Notes: generated from the sequence alone by a model not told the origin. Shown: positions 18,243 through 26,680, counted from the first letter of the stretch. The stretch is 64,000 bases of DNA from Sphingomonas sp. Y57 (GCF_001015195.1 NZ_LDES01000093.1:1-64000), one strand, 5' to 3'. Program-made: numbers and translations.

Positions 18243-19166
18243 ATGACCCAATCATCGGGCCGGCCCTCGCCGGCCGAGACCATCACGCGCGCCATCATCG
18301 ACCGGCTCGAGGCCGGTGTGCGTCCCTGGGTACGGCCCTGGCGATCATGCGCCGCGCAAGGGCGCCCGCTGCGCGCCAATGGCGAGCCCTATCGCGGCAT
18401 GAACACCTTCTGGCTATGGCTGGCCGCCGAGCAGTGCGGCTATCGGTCCCGCCATTGGATGACCTACCGCCAGGCGCAGCAACTGGGCGGGCAAGTCCGC
18501 GCCGGCGAGCAGTCGCAATTTGCGATCTTCTACAAGGCCTATTCGAAGAAGGTCGATTCCTACGAACGTCCGGGTGAGCTCGTCGATGAGCAGCGCCGGG
18601 TCATGCGGTCCTATGCGGTCTTCAATGCCGACCAGATCGACGCACTGCCGGGCGATTTCTATCCCGAAGCCCTCTCCCTCGTCCCGCCGGGCGACCGGCT
18701 CGGTCCGCGGGCGGAGCGCTTCGTCGAACGGCTGCCCGCGCGGCTGCGATGTGGCGGCGATCGTGCTTATTACGATCTGCGCCAGGACGTCATCACCATG
18801 CCGCCGGTCGAGCAATTCGACACGCGCGCCGCCTGGGCAGCCACCCTCGCGCATGAGGCCGGCCACTGGACAGGCCATCCAGCCCGTCTCGCCCGATCGT
18901 TCGGGAAGCGCTTCGGCGATCACGCTTACGCCTTCGAGGAGTTGGCCGCCGAACTGACAGCGGCGCTGGTGGGGGCAGATGTGGGTCTCCCAACCACTCA
19001 TCTCGACGATCACGCGGCTTATATTGGTTCCTGGCTCGACATCCTGCGCCGCGATAATCGCGCTCTGCTCACGGCGGCGGCGAGGGCCGAAGAAGCCGCC
19101 GGGTTTCTGCTGCGGGCAACCGATCTCGCTTGCGAGGATGATCTGGACGAGCAGGCGGCTGCTTGA
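18243..19166 (+). CDS. ArdC-like antirestriction protein with zinc metallopeptidase domain
   Basis: A 307-residue protein in two parts. The N-terminal domain (about residues 8-130) matches the ArdC single-stranded DNA-binding region (ITRAIIDRLEAGVRPWVRPW, RGMNTFWLW, FAIFYKAYSKK). The C-terminal zincin-like domain has the HExxH-type motif HEAGHWTG and a downstream glutamate in AFEELAAELTAAL. ArdC proteins accompany conjugative plasmids and protect incoming DNA from host restriction. It closes the backbone block before the arsenic operon. Confidence 0.88.
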   Translation: MTQSSGRPSPAETITRAIIDRLEAGVRPWVRPWRSCAAQGRPLRANGEPYRGMNTFWLWLAAEQCGYRSRHWMTYRQAQQLGGQVRAGEQSQFAIFYKAYSKKVDSYERPGELVDEQRRVMRSYAVFNADQIDALPGDFYPEALSLVPPGDRLGPRAERFVERLPARLRCGGDRAYYDLRQDVITMPPVEQFDTRAAWAATLAHEAGHWTGHPARLARSFGKRFGDHAYAFEELAAELTAALVGADVGLPTTHLDDHAAYIGSWLDILRRDNRALLTAAARAEEAAGFLLRATDLACEDDLDEQAAA

Positions 19167-19192
19167 TCTCGCCATGTCGCCGATTGCACCAT

Positions 19193-19224
19193 ATCCATAT
19201 ATCCGCTATCGTGGATATATGGAT
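19193..19224. promoter_or_regulatory. ArsR operator overlapping the arsR start codon
   Basis: ATCCATATATCC (19193-19204) and GGATATATGGAT (19213-19224) are perfect 12-base inverted arms with an 8-base spacer. The second arm contains the arsR ATG (19219). An AT-rich dyad in the promoter-proximal region is the normal binding site of ArsR repressors. Confidence 0.75.
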
Positions 19225-19557
19225 AACGAATCTGTCATCGTCGCGTTGGGCGCGCTTGCCCAAGCCACGCGCCTCGACGCCTTCCGCCTTCTGGTGCGTC
19301 ACGAACCCGAAGGCCTTCCTGCCGGCGAGGTCGCCAAGGCGCTGGATGTCCCGCAGAACACGATGTCGGTGCATTTGGCGACCCTGGCGCGTGCCGGCCT
19401 GGTCACATCCGAGCGGCGTAGCCGGATCATCAACTACCGCGCCGATCTCGATGCGCTCCGCTCCGTGATGCTGTTCCTCGTCAAGGACTGCTGTGGTGGC
19501 CGGGCCGAGCTCTGCCATCCACTTGCGGATGAACTGCTTGCCTGTCGTGCTGCCTGA
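19219..19557 (+). CDS. arsR: ArsR-family arsenic-responsive repressor
   Basis: Winged-helix repressor that would release the operon promoter when arsenite binds. The recognition region is VPQNTMSVHLATLARAGLVTSERR. Candidate thiol ligands are the adjacent cysteines in FLVKDCCGGRAELCHPL, at the C-terminal position used by several proteobacterial ArsR variants rather than in the classic ELCVC box. Length 112 residues; the ATG at 19219 lies in the second arm of the operator. First gene of six in an operon. Confidence 0.9.
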   Translation: MDNESVIVALGALAQATRLDAFRLLVRHEPEGLPAGEVAKALDVPQNTMSVHLATLARAGLVTSERRSRIINYRADLDALRSVMLFLVKDCCGGRAELCHPLADELLACRAA

Positions 19558-19569
19558 AAGGACATCAAC

Positions 19570-20106
19570 ATGACTGATCGCCTGTTGAACGTACTGTTTC
19601 TTTGCACGGGCAATTCCGCCCGTTCCATCATGGCCGAGGCGATCCTCAGCCGTGAAGGGCTAGGCCGTTTCAAATCGTTCAGCGCCGGCAGCCAGCCCAA
19701 GGGCGAGGTCCATCCGTTCACCATTCATCTCTTGGAGAAGCTGAACTACGACGCAAGCCGGTTCCGCTCGAAGAGTTGGGAAGAGTTTTCCGGCCCCGAT
19801 GCGCCGTCCTTGGATTTCGTGTTTACGGTCTGCGACAATGCCGCCAACGAGCTTTGCCCGGTTTGGCCGGGGCAGCCGCTGACCGCCAATTGGGGGGTGC
19901 CCGATCCGGCCGCTATCGAGGACAGCGAAACGGTGCAGCACGCGGCCTTCTTCGATACTTACAGGATGCTGTTCAATCGCATCTCGCTGTTCACCAACCT
20001 GCCGTTCGAAGGCCTCGACAAGATGAGTCTGCAGAACCGGCTGAACCGGATCGGCAAGGAACAGGGCCACGCCGACCTCCCAAGCGAAAAGGTGCCGGGT
20101 GCATGA
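19570..20106 (+). CDS. arsC: Arsenate reductase, low-molecular-weight phosphatase type
   Basis: Reduces As(V) to As(III) through a phosphatase-fold active site. The CX5R loop is FLCTGNSARSIMAEA, and the general-acid region lies near WGVPDPAAIED. At 178 residues it is somewhat longer than the thioredoxin-coupled ArsC of Gram-positive bacteria and matches the proteobacterial ArsC group found in ars operons. Its stop overlaps the start of the second arsC (ATGA). Confidence 0.88.
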   Translation: MTDRLLNVLFLCTGNSARSIMAEAILSREGLGRFKSFSAGSQPKGEVHPFTIHLLEKLNYDASRFRSKSWEEFSGPDAPSLDFVFTVCDNAANELCPVWPGQPLTANWGVPDPAAIEDSETVQHAAFFDTYRMLFNRISLFTNLPFEGLDKMSLQNRLNRIGKEQGHADLPSEKVPGA

Positions 20107-20543
20107 GCAATGCCGCAATCGATATCGTCATCTATCACAATCCCGAGTGTGGGACGTCGCGCAACACGCTGGCGATGATCCGCAACGCCGGGATCGAGCC
20201 GCATGTGATCGAATATCTCAAGACGCCGCCCAACCGCCCGCGCCTGGTTTCGCTCATCGCCCGCATGGGCATCAGCGCACGCCAGTTGCTCCGCGAGAAG
20301 GGCACGCCCTTCGCCGAGCTGGGTCTTGCCGATCCGACGCTCAGCGATGACCAGCTCATTGATGCGATGATCGAGCATCCGATCCTCATCAACCGGCCAA
20401 TCGTTGTGTCGCCGCTCGGCGTGAAACTCTGCCGTCCATCGGAAGAGGTGCTCGATCTTCTCCCGTCCGCCCAGCGCGGGGCTTTCACCAAGGAAGATGG
20501 CGAGCAGGTCATCGACGCCGCCGGCAAGAGGATCGGGGCGTGA
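20103..20543 (+). CDS. arsC: Arsenate reductase, glutaredoxin-dependent type
   Basis: A second, unrelated arsenate reductase using glutathione and glutaredoxin. The ArsC signature HNPECGTSRNTLAMI supplies the catalytic cysteine, and the family arginines lie in NRPIVVSPLGVKLCRP. Length 146 residues. ATGA overlaps couple it to the genes on both sides. Two ArsC classes in one operon allow arsenate reduction with either thiol pool. Confidence 0.92.
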   Translation: MSNAAIDIVIYHNPECGTSRNTLAMIRNAGIEPHVIEYLKTPPNRPRLVSLIARMGISARQLLREKGTPFAELGLADPTLSDDQLIDAMIEHPILINRPIVVSPLGVKLCRPSEEVLDLLPSAQRGAFTKEDGEQVIDAAGKRIGA

Positions 20544-21607
20544 ACGCGACCGTTGCGGCACGACCCAAGCCGGCGATCAACAGCTTCGAACGCTATTTGA
20601 GCGTCTGGGTGGCGCTCTGCATCGCTGTCGGCATCGCGCTCGGCTATTCGCTGCCGAATCTGTTCGCAGCCATCGCATCGGCCGAGATCGCGCGCGTGAA
20701 CCTGGTCGTGGCTGTGCTGATCTGGCTGATGATCGTCCCCATGCTGCTCAAGATCGACCTCGGCGCGTTGGGGTCGGTTCGCCAACACTGGAAGGGCGTC
20801 GGCGTCACCCTCTTCATCAACTGGGCGGTGAAGCCCTTTTCAATGGCGCTGCTCGGCACGCTGTTCCTGGGATGGCTCTTCCGGCCGCTGCTGCCGCAGG
20901 GCGAGATCAACGCCTATATCGCGGGCCTCATCCTGCTGGCGGCAGCTCCCTGTACAGCGATGGTGTTCGTCTGGTCGAACCTGTGCGACGGCGAGCCGAC
21001 CTATACGCTGAGCCAAGTCGCGCTCAACGACGTGATCATGGTCTTCGCCTTCGCGCCGCTCGTCGGACTGCTGCTAGGCGTCGCCTCGATCACAGTGCCC
21101 TGGGACACGCTGCTTATCTCGGTCCTGCTCTATATCGTCGTGCCCGTCATCGTCGCGCAGGTCATCCGTCGGGCGCTGCTATCGTCAGGCGGGCAGCCGG
21201 CGCTCGATAGGCTGCTGGCGACGCTCGGGCCGCTGTCGCTGGTTGCGCTGCTGACGACGCTCGTCCTCCTGTTCGGCTTCCAAGGCCCAGCGATCCTTGC
21301 TCATCCGCTGGTCATCGCACTGATTGCCATTCCCATCCTCATCCAGGTCTACTTCAATGCGGGCCTGGCCTATTGGCTCAGCCGGCGCTTCGGCGTTGCC
21401 TGGTGCGTCGCCGCTCCGGCCGCGCTGATCGGCGCGTCCAATTTCTTCGAGCTCGCGGTTGCAGCCGCGATCAGCCTGTTCGGCCTCAATTCCGGGGCCG
21501 CGCTCGCGACTGTCGTGGGCGTCCTGGTCGAGGTGCCGGTAATGCTGTCTGTCGTCAGCATCGTGAAGAAGACGCGGCCTTGGTACGAGCAACGTGTTCC
21601 TGCATGA
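20540..21607 (+). CDS. acr3: Acr3-family arsenite efflux permease
   Basis: Inner-membrane antiporter exporting As(III). About ten hydrophobic segments are visible across 355 residues, starting at FERYLSVWVALCIAVGIALG. The conserved cysteine of the fourth helix is in AAPCTAMVFVWSNL, and the family pattern continues in ALIGASNFFELAVAAA. No arsA ATPase gene is present, so transport is driven by the membrane potential alone. It overlaps both neighbouring genes by 4 bases. Confidence 0.93.
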   Translation: MNATVAARPKPAINSFERYLSVWVALCIAVGIALGYSLPNLFAAIASAEIARVNLVVAVLIWLMIVPMLLKIDLGALGSVRQHWKGVGVTLFINWAVKPFSMALLGTLFLGWLFRPLLPQGEINAYIAGLILLAAAPCTAMVFVWSNLCDGEPTYTLSQVALNDVIMVFAFAPLVGLLLGVASITVPWDTLLISVLLYIVVPVIVAQVIRRALLSSGGQPALDRLLATLGPLSLVALLTTLVLLFGFQGPAILAHPLVIALIAIPILIQVYFNAGLAYWLSRRFGVAWCVAAPAALIGASNFFELAVAAAISLFGLNSGAALATVVGVLVEVPVMLSVVSIVKKTRPWYEQRVPA

Positions 21608-22035
21608 TCGCTACACTACTGGATCCCAAGTCGCTTTCCGACCTGATGGCGGAGCTGAGTGCGGCGGGTCTGCCTGCCAGCGATCTCGCCGAGGCGGGAC
21701 GCCGCTTCTTTCGGTTCGAGGATGATGTTGGCATTGTCGGTTATGGCGAGATCGAAGGCGACGGCTCCGACCGCCTGCTGCGCTCGCTGGTCGTGAGGGC
21801 CGATCGGCGCGGATGCGGATTGGGCGGTGCCATTCTCACGGCGGTCGAACGCGCTGCCGCGGATGAGGGCGCGACTAGCCTGTACCTGCTCACCACGACC
21901 GCCGAGCCTTTCTTTCGCCGTCACGGCTATGAAACAGCCGAACGGACCGACGTTCCTGCCGTCATCGCGCAATCGGCCGAGTTCCGATCGCTATGCCCGG
22001 CCAGCGCCGCCCTTTTGTACAAATGGATCGCCTGA
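21604..22035 (+). CDS. arsN2: GNAT acetyltransferase, ArsN2-like
   Basis: A 143-residue GNAT-fold enzyme. The acetyl-CoA binding region is [19 protein letters not shown], and the C-terminal strand contains [16 protein letters not shown]. Homologues in ars operons are called ArsN2; by analogy with ArsN1 they may acetylate an organoarsenical, but the substrate of this subfamily is uncertain. It starts in an ATGA overlap with acr3 and ends in a TGATG overlap with arsH. Confidence 0.8.
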   Translation: MIATLLDPKSLSDLMAELSAAGLPASDLAEAGRRFFRFEDDVGIVGYGEIEGDGSDRLLRSLVVRADRRGCGLGGAILTAVERAAADEGATSLYLLTTTAEPFFRRHGYETAERTDVPAVIAQSAEFRSLCPASAALLYKWIA

Positions 22036-22775
22036 TGTCGCGTCTTCGTATCCTTCCCGAACCCGATCACATGCCCGCGCTGGACCGCGCAATGATCCGG
22101 ACCGATCTCGCCGCCGGGCTCGGCGCGCTTGAGCCGAAACCTCGCATCCTCCTCCTCTACGGCTCGCTGCGCGAGCGGTCGTTCAGTCGTTTCGCGGTCG
22201 AGGAAGCGGCCCGGCTTCTCATCCTCTTCGGCGCCGAAGTGCGGATCTTCGATCCGTCCGATCTCCCGCTCCCCGACCAGATCAAGGACGATGACCACCC
22301 GGCAGTGCATGAGCTTCGCGAGCATGCGCTCTGGTCCGAAGGCATGGTCTGGTGCAGCCCCGAGCGGCACGGCCAGATCACCGGCATCATGAAAGCCCAG
22401 ATCGACCATTTGCCGCTCGAATTCGGCGGCATGCGTCCGACCCAGGGCCGGACCCTGGCAGTCATGCAGGTTTCGGGCGGATCACAGTCGTTCAACGCGG
22501 TCAACACGTTGCGGCTGCTCGGGCGGTGGATGCGCATGTTCACCATCCCCAACCAGTCAAGCATCGCGATGGCGTTCAAGGAGTTCGACGAGGACGGCCG
22601 TCTCAGAGCCTCAAGCTATTATGACCGGATCGTCGACGTCATGGAGGAGCTGGTGCGCTTCACGGTGCTGACACGTAGCCATGCCGATCAGCTCGTGGAC
22701 CGCTATTCGGAACGCAAGGCGGCAGCCGCCAAGCGCGACGCGGCACAATATCTGGCCTCACGGTCGACGGCCTGA
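22035..22775 (+). CDS. arsH: ArsH NADPH-dependent FMN oxidoreductase
   Basis: Flavodoxin-like flavoprotein which, in characterised members, oxidises trivalent organoarsenicals. The FMN-binding loop is [14 protein letters not shown] and the second flavin loop is [15 protein letters not shown]. The tetramer-forming C-terminal part ([20 protein letters not shown]) is complete. The ATG at 22035 shares bases with the arsN2 stop; an ATG at 22023 is an alternative. Last gene of the operon. Confidence 0.92.
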   Translation: MSRLRILPEPDHMPALDRAMIRTDLAAGLGALEPKPRILLLYGSLRERSFSRFAVEEAARLLILFGAEVRIFDPSDLPLPDQIKDDDHPAVHELREHALWSEGMVWCSPERHGQITGIMKAQIDHLPLEFGGMRPTQGRTLAVMQVSGGSQSFNAVNTLRLLGRWMRMFTIPNQSSIAMAFKEFDEDGRLRASSYYDRIVDVMEELVRFTVLTRSHADQLVDRYSERKAAAAKRDAAQYLASRSTA

Positions 22776-23124
22776 CGGCCGGGCTCTTCCGACGCGGCGA
22801 GCGTGGATGCCGCTTTGTCCCTGTCGGGAGCCCGGTTCGCGGGAGCCCTTTCTTTAGGCTTCTCCGCGCCATGAATGCCTGACGCGACAGGGCCTTCGCG
22901 CCTTTCGCCAGAGGATGCGGCACATGGGCCATCGCGCTGGCGGCGGCAACCCGAACGGCCCGGCCGTGTTGGCGCGCCGAGGCGCGCCTGCCCGCACCAC
23001 CCGGACCTTATCGGGTTCCCCTTGGGCGTTGCCCGGCGGTGCCGCCGCCGCTTTTTCGATGGCCCGGAGGGTGCGCATCCGGCGGGAAGGCCGCCGGCCC
23101 TGCGACACGGAAAGGCAATCCCTC
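22776..23124 (+). other. 349-base leader with hairpins before the DUF2493 gene
   Basis: No convincing gene. The segment CTGCCCGCACCACCC (22988-23002) also occurs 130 bases before the second ssb gene. It runs into a hairpin with ACCCG (22999-23003) and CGGGT (23012-23016) arms, then GGGC/GCCC pairing further on. It may be a structured 5' untranslated region. Confidence 0.45.
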
Positions 23125-24066
23125 ATGACCAGCTCCCTTTCAGCAGTGCTCCAAGCACTCGAACTCGGCCATCTCGACCTAACGGGCGACCAACGCTCGA
23201 TCGAAGCGCCGCCACCGGCCGAGGCGCTCGAACAGACCGTCAGCGCCATCTGGAGCGATCTCTTCGCGCTCTTCCCCTTCACCGCGCTCGAACGCGACAT
23301 CGAGGATCTGGGCTGGGGCTTCGTCAATCTCTTTCACCGCGCGGCCGCCAAGAAGCATCAGCTGATCGACCGCCTGACCGACGAGATCCGGCTCCTGCTC
23401 GCCGAGCAGGACGGGTCGGAGATCGCGACCGCCGATCTCGAGGACAAGATCGATCTCGCCCGCAAGGTCGAGCAGTCCGCCCAGGCCTATGAGGGGATGC
23501 GCGACACCGCGGCGCGCCACTATCTGCACGAGACCGGTCGCTCTTGGGTGCCCGCGACCGGCAACCGCATCTCGCTCGGCACGACCGCTGCGATCGTCGA
23601 TGGCCGGGCCTATTTGCAGGCGCGGCGCGAGCGGGTGCGCGATGCCAATATGGTCCATGGCACGCCCGTGGTCTTCGCCGGCGGGCGCCTTCGCTTCGCC
23701 AGCGATGACGAGGCTAAGCAGTTTGCCGACAATCTGCTGCGGACCCTCAAGGCCGTGCGCGAGCGTGTGGGCGACATGTATCTCGTCCATGGCGGCGACA
23801 TGAAGGGCATCGAGCGTCTTGCAGCATCCTGGGCCGAGCAGAACGGCATCCAGCAGCTGCGGTTCGGCCTTGATCGCAAGCTCGGCGATCGTGCCGGCTT
23901 CCGGCGCAACGAGCAGATGCTCTCGGTCAAGCCGCGCTACATCATCGCCTTCCAGGGCAACGGCGTCACCGAAAGGCTGGTAATTGAGGCCAAGGCGCGC
24001 GGCATCCATGTCGTCGATCGCCGCGGACCGCTCGGAACGCCGCCGGCGGCTTTATCCCGCGGCTGA
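23125..24066 (+). CDS. DUF2493 (SLOG-superfamily) protein
   Basis: A 313-residue protein whose C-terminal half fits DUF2493, a YspA/YpsA-like SLOG domain: YLVHGGDMKGIERLAASWA, then IIAFQGNGVTERLVIEAKARG near the end. SLOG domains bind nucleotides or ADP-ribose derivatives and often act as sensors in conflict systems. The N-terminal 150 residues are helical, with ALFPFTALERDIEDLGWGFVN and a RAAAKKHQLIDRLTDEIRLLL stretch. Common on sphingomonad and rhizobial plasmids, function unknown. A strong terminator follows 7 bases after the stop codon. Confidence 0.82.
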   Translation: MTSSLSAVLQALELGHLDLTGDQRSIEAPPPAEALEQTVSAIWSDLFALFPFTALERDIEDLGWGFVNLFHRAAAKKHQLIDRLTDEIRLLLAEQDGSEIATADLEDKIDLARKVEQSAQAYEGMRDTAARHYLHETGRSWVPATGNRISLGTTAAIVDGRAYLQARRERVRDANMVHGTPVVFAGGRLRFASDDEAKQFADNLLRTLKAVRERVGDMYLVHGGDMKGIERLAASWAEQNGIQQLRFGLDRKLGDRAGFRRNEQMLSVKPRYIIAFQGNGVTERLVIEAKARGIHVVDRRGPLGTPPAALSRG

Positions 24067-24073
24067 CCGCCGT

Positions 24074-24099
24074 GCCGGCCGCTTCGGCGGCCGGCTTTT
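24074..24099 (+). terminator. Rho-independent terminator after the DUF2493 gene
   Basis: GCCGGCCGC and GCGGCCGGC form a perfect 9-bp stem with a TTCG tetraloop, followed directly by TTTT. Confidence 0.85.
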
Positions 24100-24124
24100 C
24101 TCAATCTCACGAATGCCGGTGCCG

Positions 24125-24137
24125 GAGGGGAGGGGGC
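24125..24137 (+). repeat. Purine-rich element, copy 4
   Basis: GAGGGGAGGGGGC, ending 42 bases before the start of the following gene, matches the elements before the helicase and ParB-like genes. Confidence 0.55.
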
Positions 24138-24179
24138 GGGGTGGATGCGTCCCTTGTTCCCTTTCGGAGGTTCCGCATC

Positions 24180-24851
24180 ATGTTCATGCCCGATCGCGCC
24201 AGTGTGTGCGTGCTCCTTGCCTTCCGCGCCGCGCATGGCCGCCACTGGAATGCGAAGCTGCTGTCGTTATGGTCGACAGGCCGCGATGTGGACGAAGCTG
24301 ATGGCGCCTGCCTGCGGCATCTGCGCAACCGGGCGGGTCCCTCCTGGCTCCGCCAACTGACGCCGCGCCGCTGGCGCGCGATCGAAAGATTGGCGGCGCC
24401 CGGCGATCCGGTGCTTGCAGCCGTGTTTCTCGATCGTGCGCGCGCGTTTCATCGCGGCGCGCAGATTGGCGCATCTATTGCGCTTGCGCCGACACTGCAC
24501 TCGCTCGCGATCTCCTGCGAACTGGGTTTGAAGGCGCATCTTTTGGGTCATGGCTGGACGGACGATGCGCTGGTCCGCGATATCCGTCATGACCTTGTCC
24601 GCGCCCTCGACGAGGCGCGGCAGCTAGGCCTGCCGGCGCCCGGTCGTCCGCTGACCGATTTCATCAAGAGCCTCGGCCCGGCCTATGCTGTGCATCGGAT
24701 CGACGCGCTGGTGGCAGGTGGCTATGCCTGCGACATCGGCGCCGTGCTTTGCGAGACCACGCAGCTCCTCGATGCTGTGGCGGCCTGCCTGAGCCCAGCC
24801 ATGCCAGGCGCCGCCACCTTGCCCACCTCCTCCTCATCCCCCTCCGCGTGA
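24180..24851 (+). CDS. Unknown protein with HEPN-like helical segment
   Basis: Not a family I can name. The 223-residue product has a middle segment (about residues 107-150) with the look of a HEPN helix pair: LHSLAISCELGLKAHLLGHG, then VRDIRHDLVRALDEARQLG, including R133 and H137. The spacing is one residue shorter than the canonical RX4-6H motif, so nuclease activity is doubtful. The C-terminus is rich in A, P and S. It stands alone between a terminator upstream and a long leader downstream, beginning at an ATG after GGAGG. Confidence 0.6.
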   Translation: MFMPDRASVCVLLAFRAAHGRHWNAKLLSLWSTGRDVDEADGACLRHLRNRAGPSWLRQLTPRRWRAIERLAAPGDPVLAAVFLDRARAFHRGAQIGASIALAPTLHSLAISCELGLKAHLLGHGWTDDALVRDIRHDLVRALDEARQLGLPAPGRPLTDFIKSLGPAYAVHRIDALVAGGYACDIGAVLCETTQLLDAVAACLSPAMPGAATLPTSSSSPSA

Positions 24852-25258
24852 TTGTGCAACGGACATCATGTCGAGCCCGCGAGAGGCCATGCGAAGGATC
24901 TACAATCCCGTCCTGCGGCTCAAGGGACGGGCAGATAAGGCACGCGCGTAAGGTCCGCGAGATGCCGGATCGGCGAGCCCAGCAAAGCCGGCAATATCGG
25001 CGGTTTCGATGGGTGGGCTCCGGTCATGGTCCAAGCGACGCACCGTCCTTCTCCTCATCTGACCCCTAAGCCGGCCGTCCGCCCCATCCAACCCGCGAGC
25101 CATCGGGCCGAGTTGCCGTGTGCCACGGCTGCCCGCACCACCCCTTGTCTCGGGGTTCCCCGGCGCTGCGCTGCCGGTGGATGGGCCGTCCTGTCCGCCT
25201 TGGCCGGGGATCAGTCGAAGGGACGGTCCCTTGGACCCATATCGAAGGAACCCAGGCC
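24852..25258 (+). other. 407-base gene-free leader before the second ssb
   Basis: No convincing gene. CTGCCCGCACCACCC (25129-25143) repeats the leader element at 22988. Its hairpin here has ACCCC (25140-25144) and GGGGT (25252-range on the line beginning 25141: positions 25152-25156) arms, a compensatory change relative to the other copy. A second pairing CGGC/GCCG follows. Both elements lie 130-137 bases before the next start codon. Confidence 0.45.
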
Positions 25259-25666
25259 ATGCAGAACCTCGTCATCCTCGCCGGCAATGTCGGTGGCACG
25301 CCGGAAACCCGCACCACCCAGGGCGGCACCCGCATCACCCATTTCAGCCTCGCCACTTCGCGCCCGAAGCGCGACAGCAACGGCAAGATCCTGCGCGACG
25401 ACAACAATCGCCGCCTCGAGGACACCGAATGGCACCGGATCACCTGCTTCAACGGCGTTGGCAAAACGGTCGAGCAATATGTCGACAAGGGCATGAAGGT
25501 CATGGTCCGGGGCCGTATCCACTACACCCGCTGGACCGACAGCGAGAATATCGAACGCTACGGCGTCGAGATCATCGCCGACGAGGTTACCTTCCTCACT
25601 CGCGCCAAGTCGAACGAGAATAGCGGCGGCGGCAACGAGCCCGAGGACGATGAAATCCCCTTCTGA
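25259..25666 (+). CDS. ssb: Single-stranded DNA-binding protein with acidic tail
   Basis: A 135-residue SSB. The OB fold shows MQNLVILAGNVGGTPETR, TEWHRITCFNGVGKTVEQYV and MVRGRIHYTRW. The tail ends in EDDEIPF, the normal acidic tip for binding partner proteins. This full-length form contrasts with the tail-less SSB at 10506-10832. Plasmid SSBs support conjugative establishment and replication. The ATG at 25259 follows GAAGGAACCCAGG. Confidence 0.92.
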   Translation: MQNLVILAGNVGGTPETRTTQGGTRITHFSLATSRPKRDSNGKILRDDNNRRLEDTEWHRITCFNGVGKTVEQYVDKGMKVMVRGRIHYTRWTDSENIERYGVEIIADEVTFLTRAKSNENSGGGNEPEDDEIPF

Positions 25667-25679
25667 GGTCGGACAGGGC

Positions 25680-25704
25680 GGCCCGGCGGCATCGCCGCCG
25701 GGCC
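25680..25704 (+). terminator. Terminator hairpin after ssb
   Basis: GGCCCGGCGGC and GCCGCCGGGCC form an 11-bp perfect stem with an ATC loop, followed by TCTTATC. It lies between convergent genes and could serve both. Confidence 0.7.
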
Positions 25705-25741
25705 TCTTATCCTGTTCAGGCGCGGCATGGTCCCAAACGGA

Positions 25742-26176
25742 TCAGCGGGATCGGCATCGCCCCTTGGCATAGCGCTCCCAGCGCAGCACGGTGCCGGTCG
25801 CAATCATCGCGCAGCTGAGATCGCCGATGCCTGGCGCGTTGCACCAGGCGCCGGTCCGGTTGCCCTTGGCCTCGCCGGTCGAGACGCAGCGCATGGTGGG
25901 GCCAACCACGCGAATATGCCCCGTGGATGTCTGGCCGCGCGGTCCGCCAAGCAAGCGCACCAACGCGTCGCGAGCGGCCGGGCCACTTGCTCCCGGACAG
26001 GGCTGGCCGGGGCGGCAGCTGTTGTCGATCTCGCGCGCGGCAATGCCGGCGAGCCGCACATGGGCGCCCTCGCGGCACCAGATGGGGCCATCGCCATCCC
26101 AGACGCGCGTCGGCGTACAGGCGAAGGTCTGACCATTAGGAACGACGGCGGCGGCAAGCAGGAGCGGGAACAGCAT
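25742..26176 (-). CDS. Secreted thermonuclease-like (SNase-type) protein
   Basis: A 144-residue protein with an apparent signal peptide (MLFPLLLAAAVVPNGQTFAC). The staphylococcal-nuclease-like fold is suggested by RVWDGDGPIWC, VRLAGIAAREID and RYAKGRCRS at the end. Several cysteines suggest export and disulfides. Small exported SNase-like proteins are frequent on alphaproteobacterial plasmids. Catalytic competence is uncertain because the usual arginine-glutamate pair is not obvious. Confidence 0.7.
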   Translation of the reverse strand: MLFPLLLAAAVVPNGQTFACTPTRVWDGDGPIWCREGAHVRLAGIAAREIDNSCRPGQPCPGASGPAARDALVRLLGGPRGQTSTGHIRVVGPTMRCVSTGEAKGNRTGAWCNAPGIGDLSCAMIATGTVLRWERYAKGRCRSR

Positions 26177-26482
26177 CCGGCGGGGCTAACCGACAAGCGG
26201 CGGCCTGTCATCCGGACCCCGTTGAAGGGAGCGGCAGGCAGGGCAAGGGGTGGGGCGGGACATCGGCGGGGACCTGGCCTCCTGGCCGGCGGGTTCGCCC
26301 GCTCTCAATCGGCGCGATCCTTGGTCCACCCGGTGACCTTTTGCGATCAACCCGCAAGGGGTCCGGTCGCTTCGCTACGGCTTTTTGGGCCTCCAGCCAA
26401 AAAAGTGATCGCGGCCACCGGCCGGACACATCGGGCGCCTGTCGAGCGGGACGAACCCGCCGGCGCGCAAAGGAGCCTCGAC
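26177..26482 (+). other. 306-base structured leader
   Basis: No gene seen. It holds several possible hairpins, including GGCGGGTTCGCCCGC and a TTTTTGGGCCTCCAGCCAAAAA stem (TTTTTGG/CCAAAAA). It precedes the 54-residue gene. Confidence 0.35.
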
Positions 26483-26647
26483 ATGTTCACCGACATCGCA
26501 ATCGCTCGCCGCCACGCCTTCAGCCTCTCGCGCAGCCTCATGATGGTCACCTTCGTCATCGCGATCGGTCAGCATTACGGGGTCATCACCGCCGAAGACG
26601 CCGACGGCAGCGTCGCCATCGTCACCGAATTCGATCCCTTTGCCTGA
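26483..26647 (+). CDS. Small protein of unknown function (54 aa)
   Basis: Short open frame starting at an ATG with AAGGAG eight bases upstream and ended by a clear terminator, which supports it as a gene. The product has a hydrophobic middle (SLMMVTFVIAIGQHYG) and an acidic C-terminus (AEDADGSVAIVTEFDPFA). I do not recognise it. Confidence 0.55.
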   Translation: MFTDIAIARRHAFSLSRSLMMVTFVIAIGQHYGVITAEDADGSVAIVTEFDPFA

Positions 26648-26655
26648 CGGCTCGT

Positions 26656-26680
26656 CCGGGAGCCGCTCGGCTCCCGGTTA
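26656..26680 (+). terminator. Terminator after the 54-aa gene
   Basis: CCGGGAGCC and GGCTCCCGG form a perfect 9-bp stem with a GCTC loop, followed by TTATT, 8 bases after the stop codon. Confidence 0.75.

Noticed and set aside
22776-23124. Upstream extension of the DUF2493 frame
   Set aside because: The extension has no coding character, contains the leader element shared with ssb, and the ATG at 23125 begins the plausible protein.
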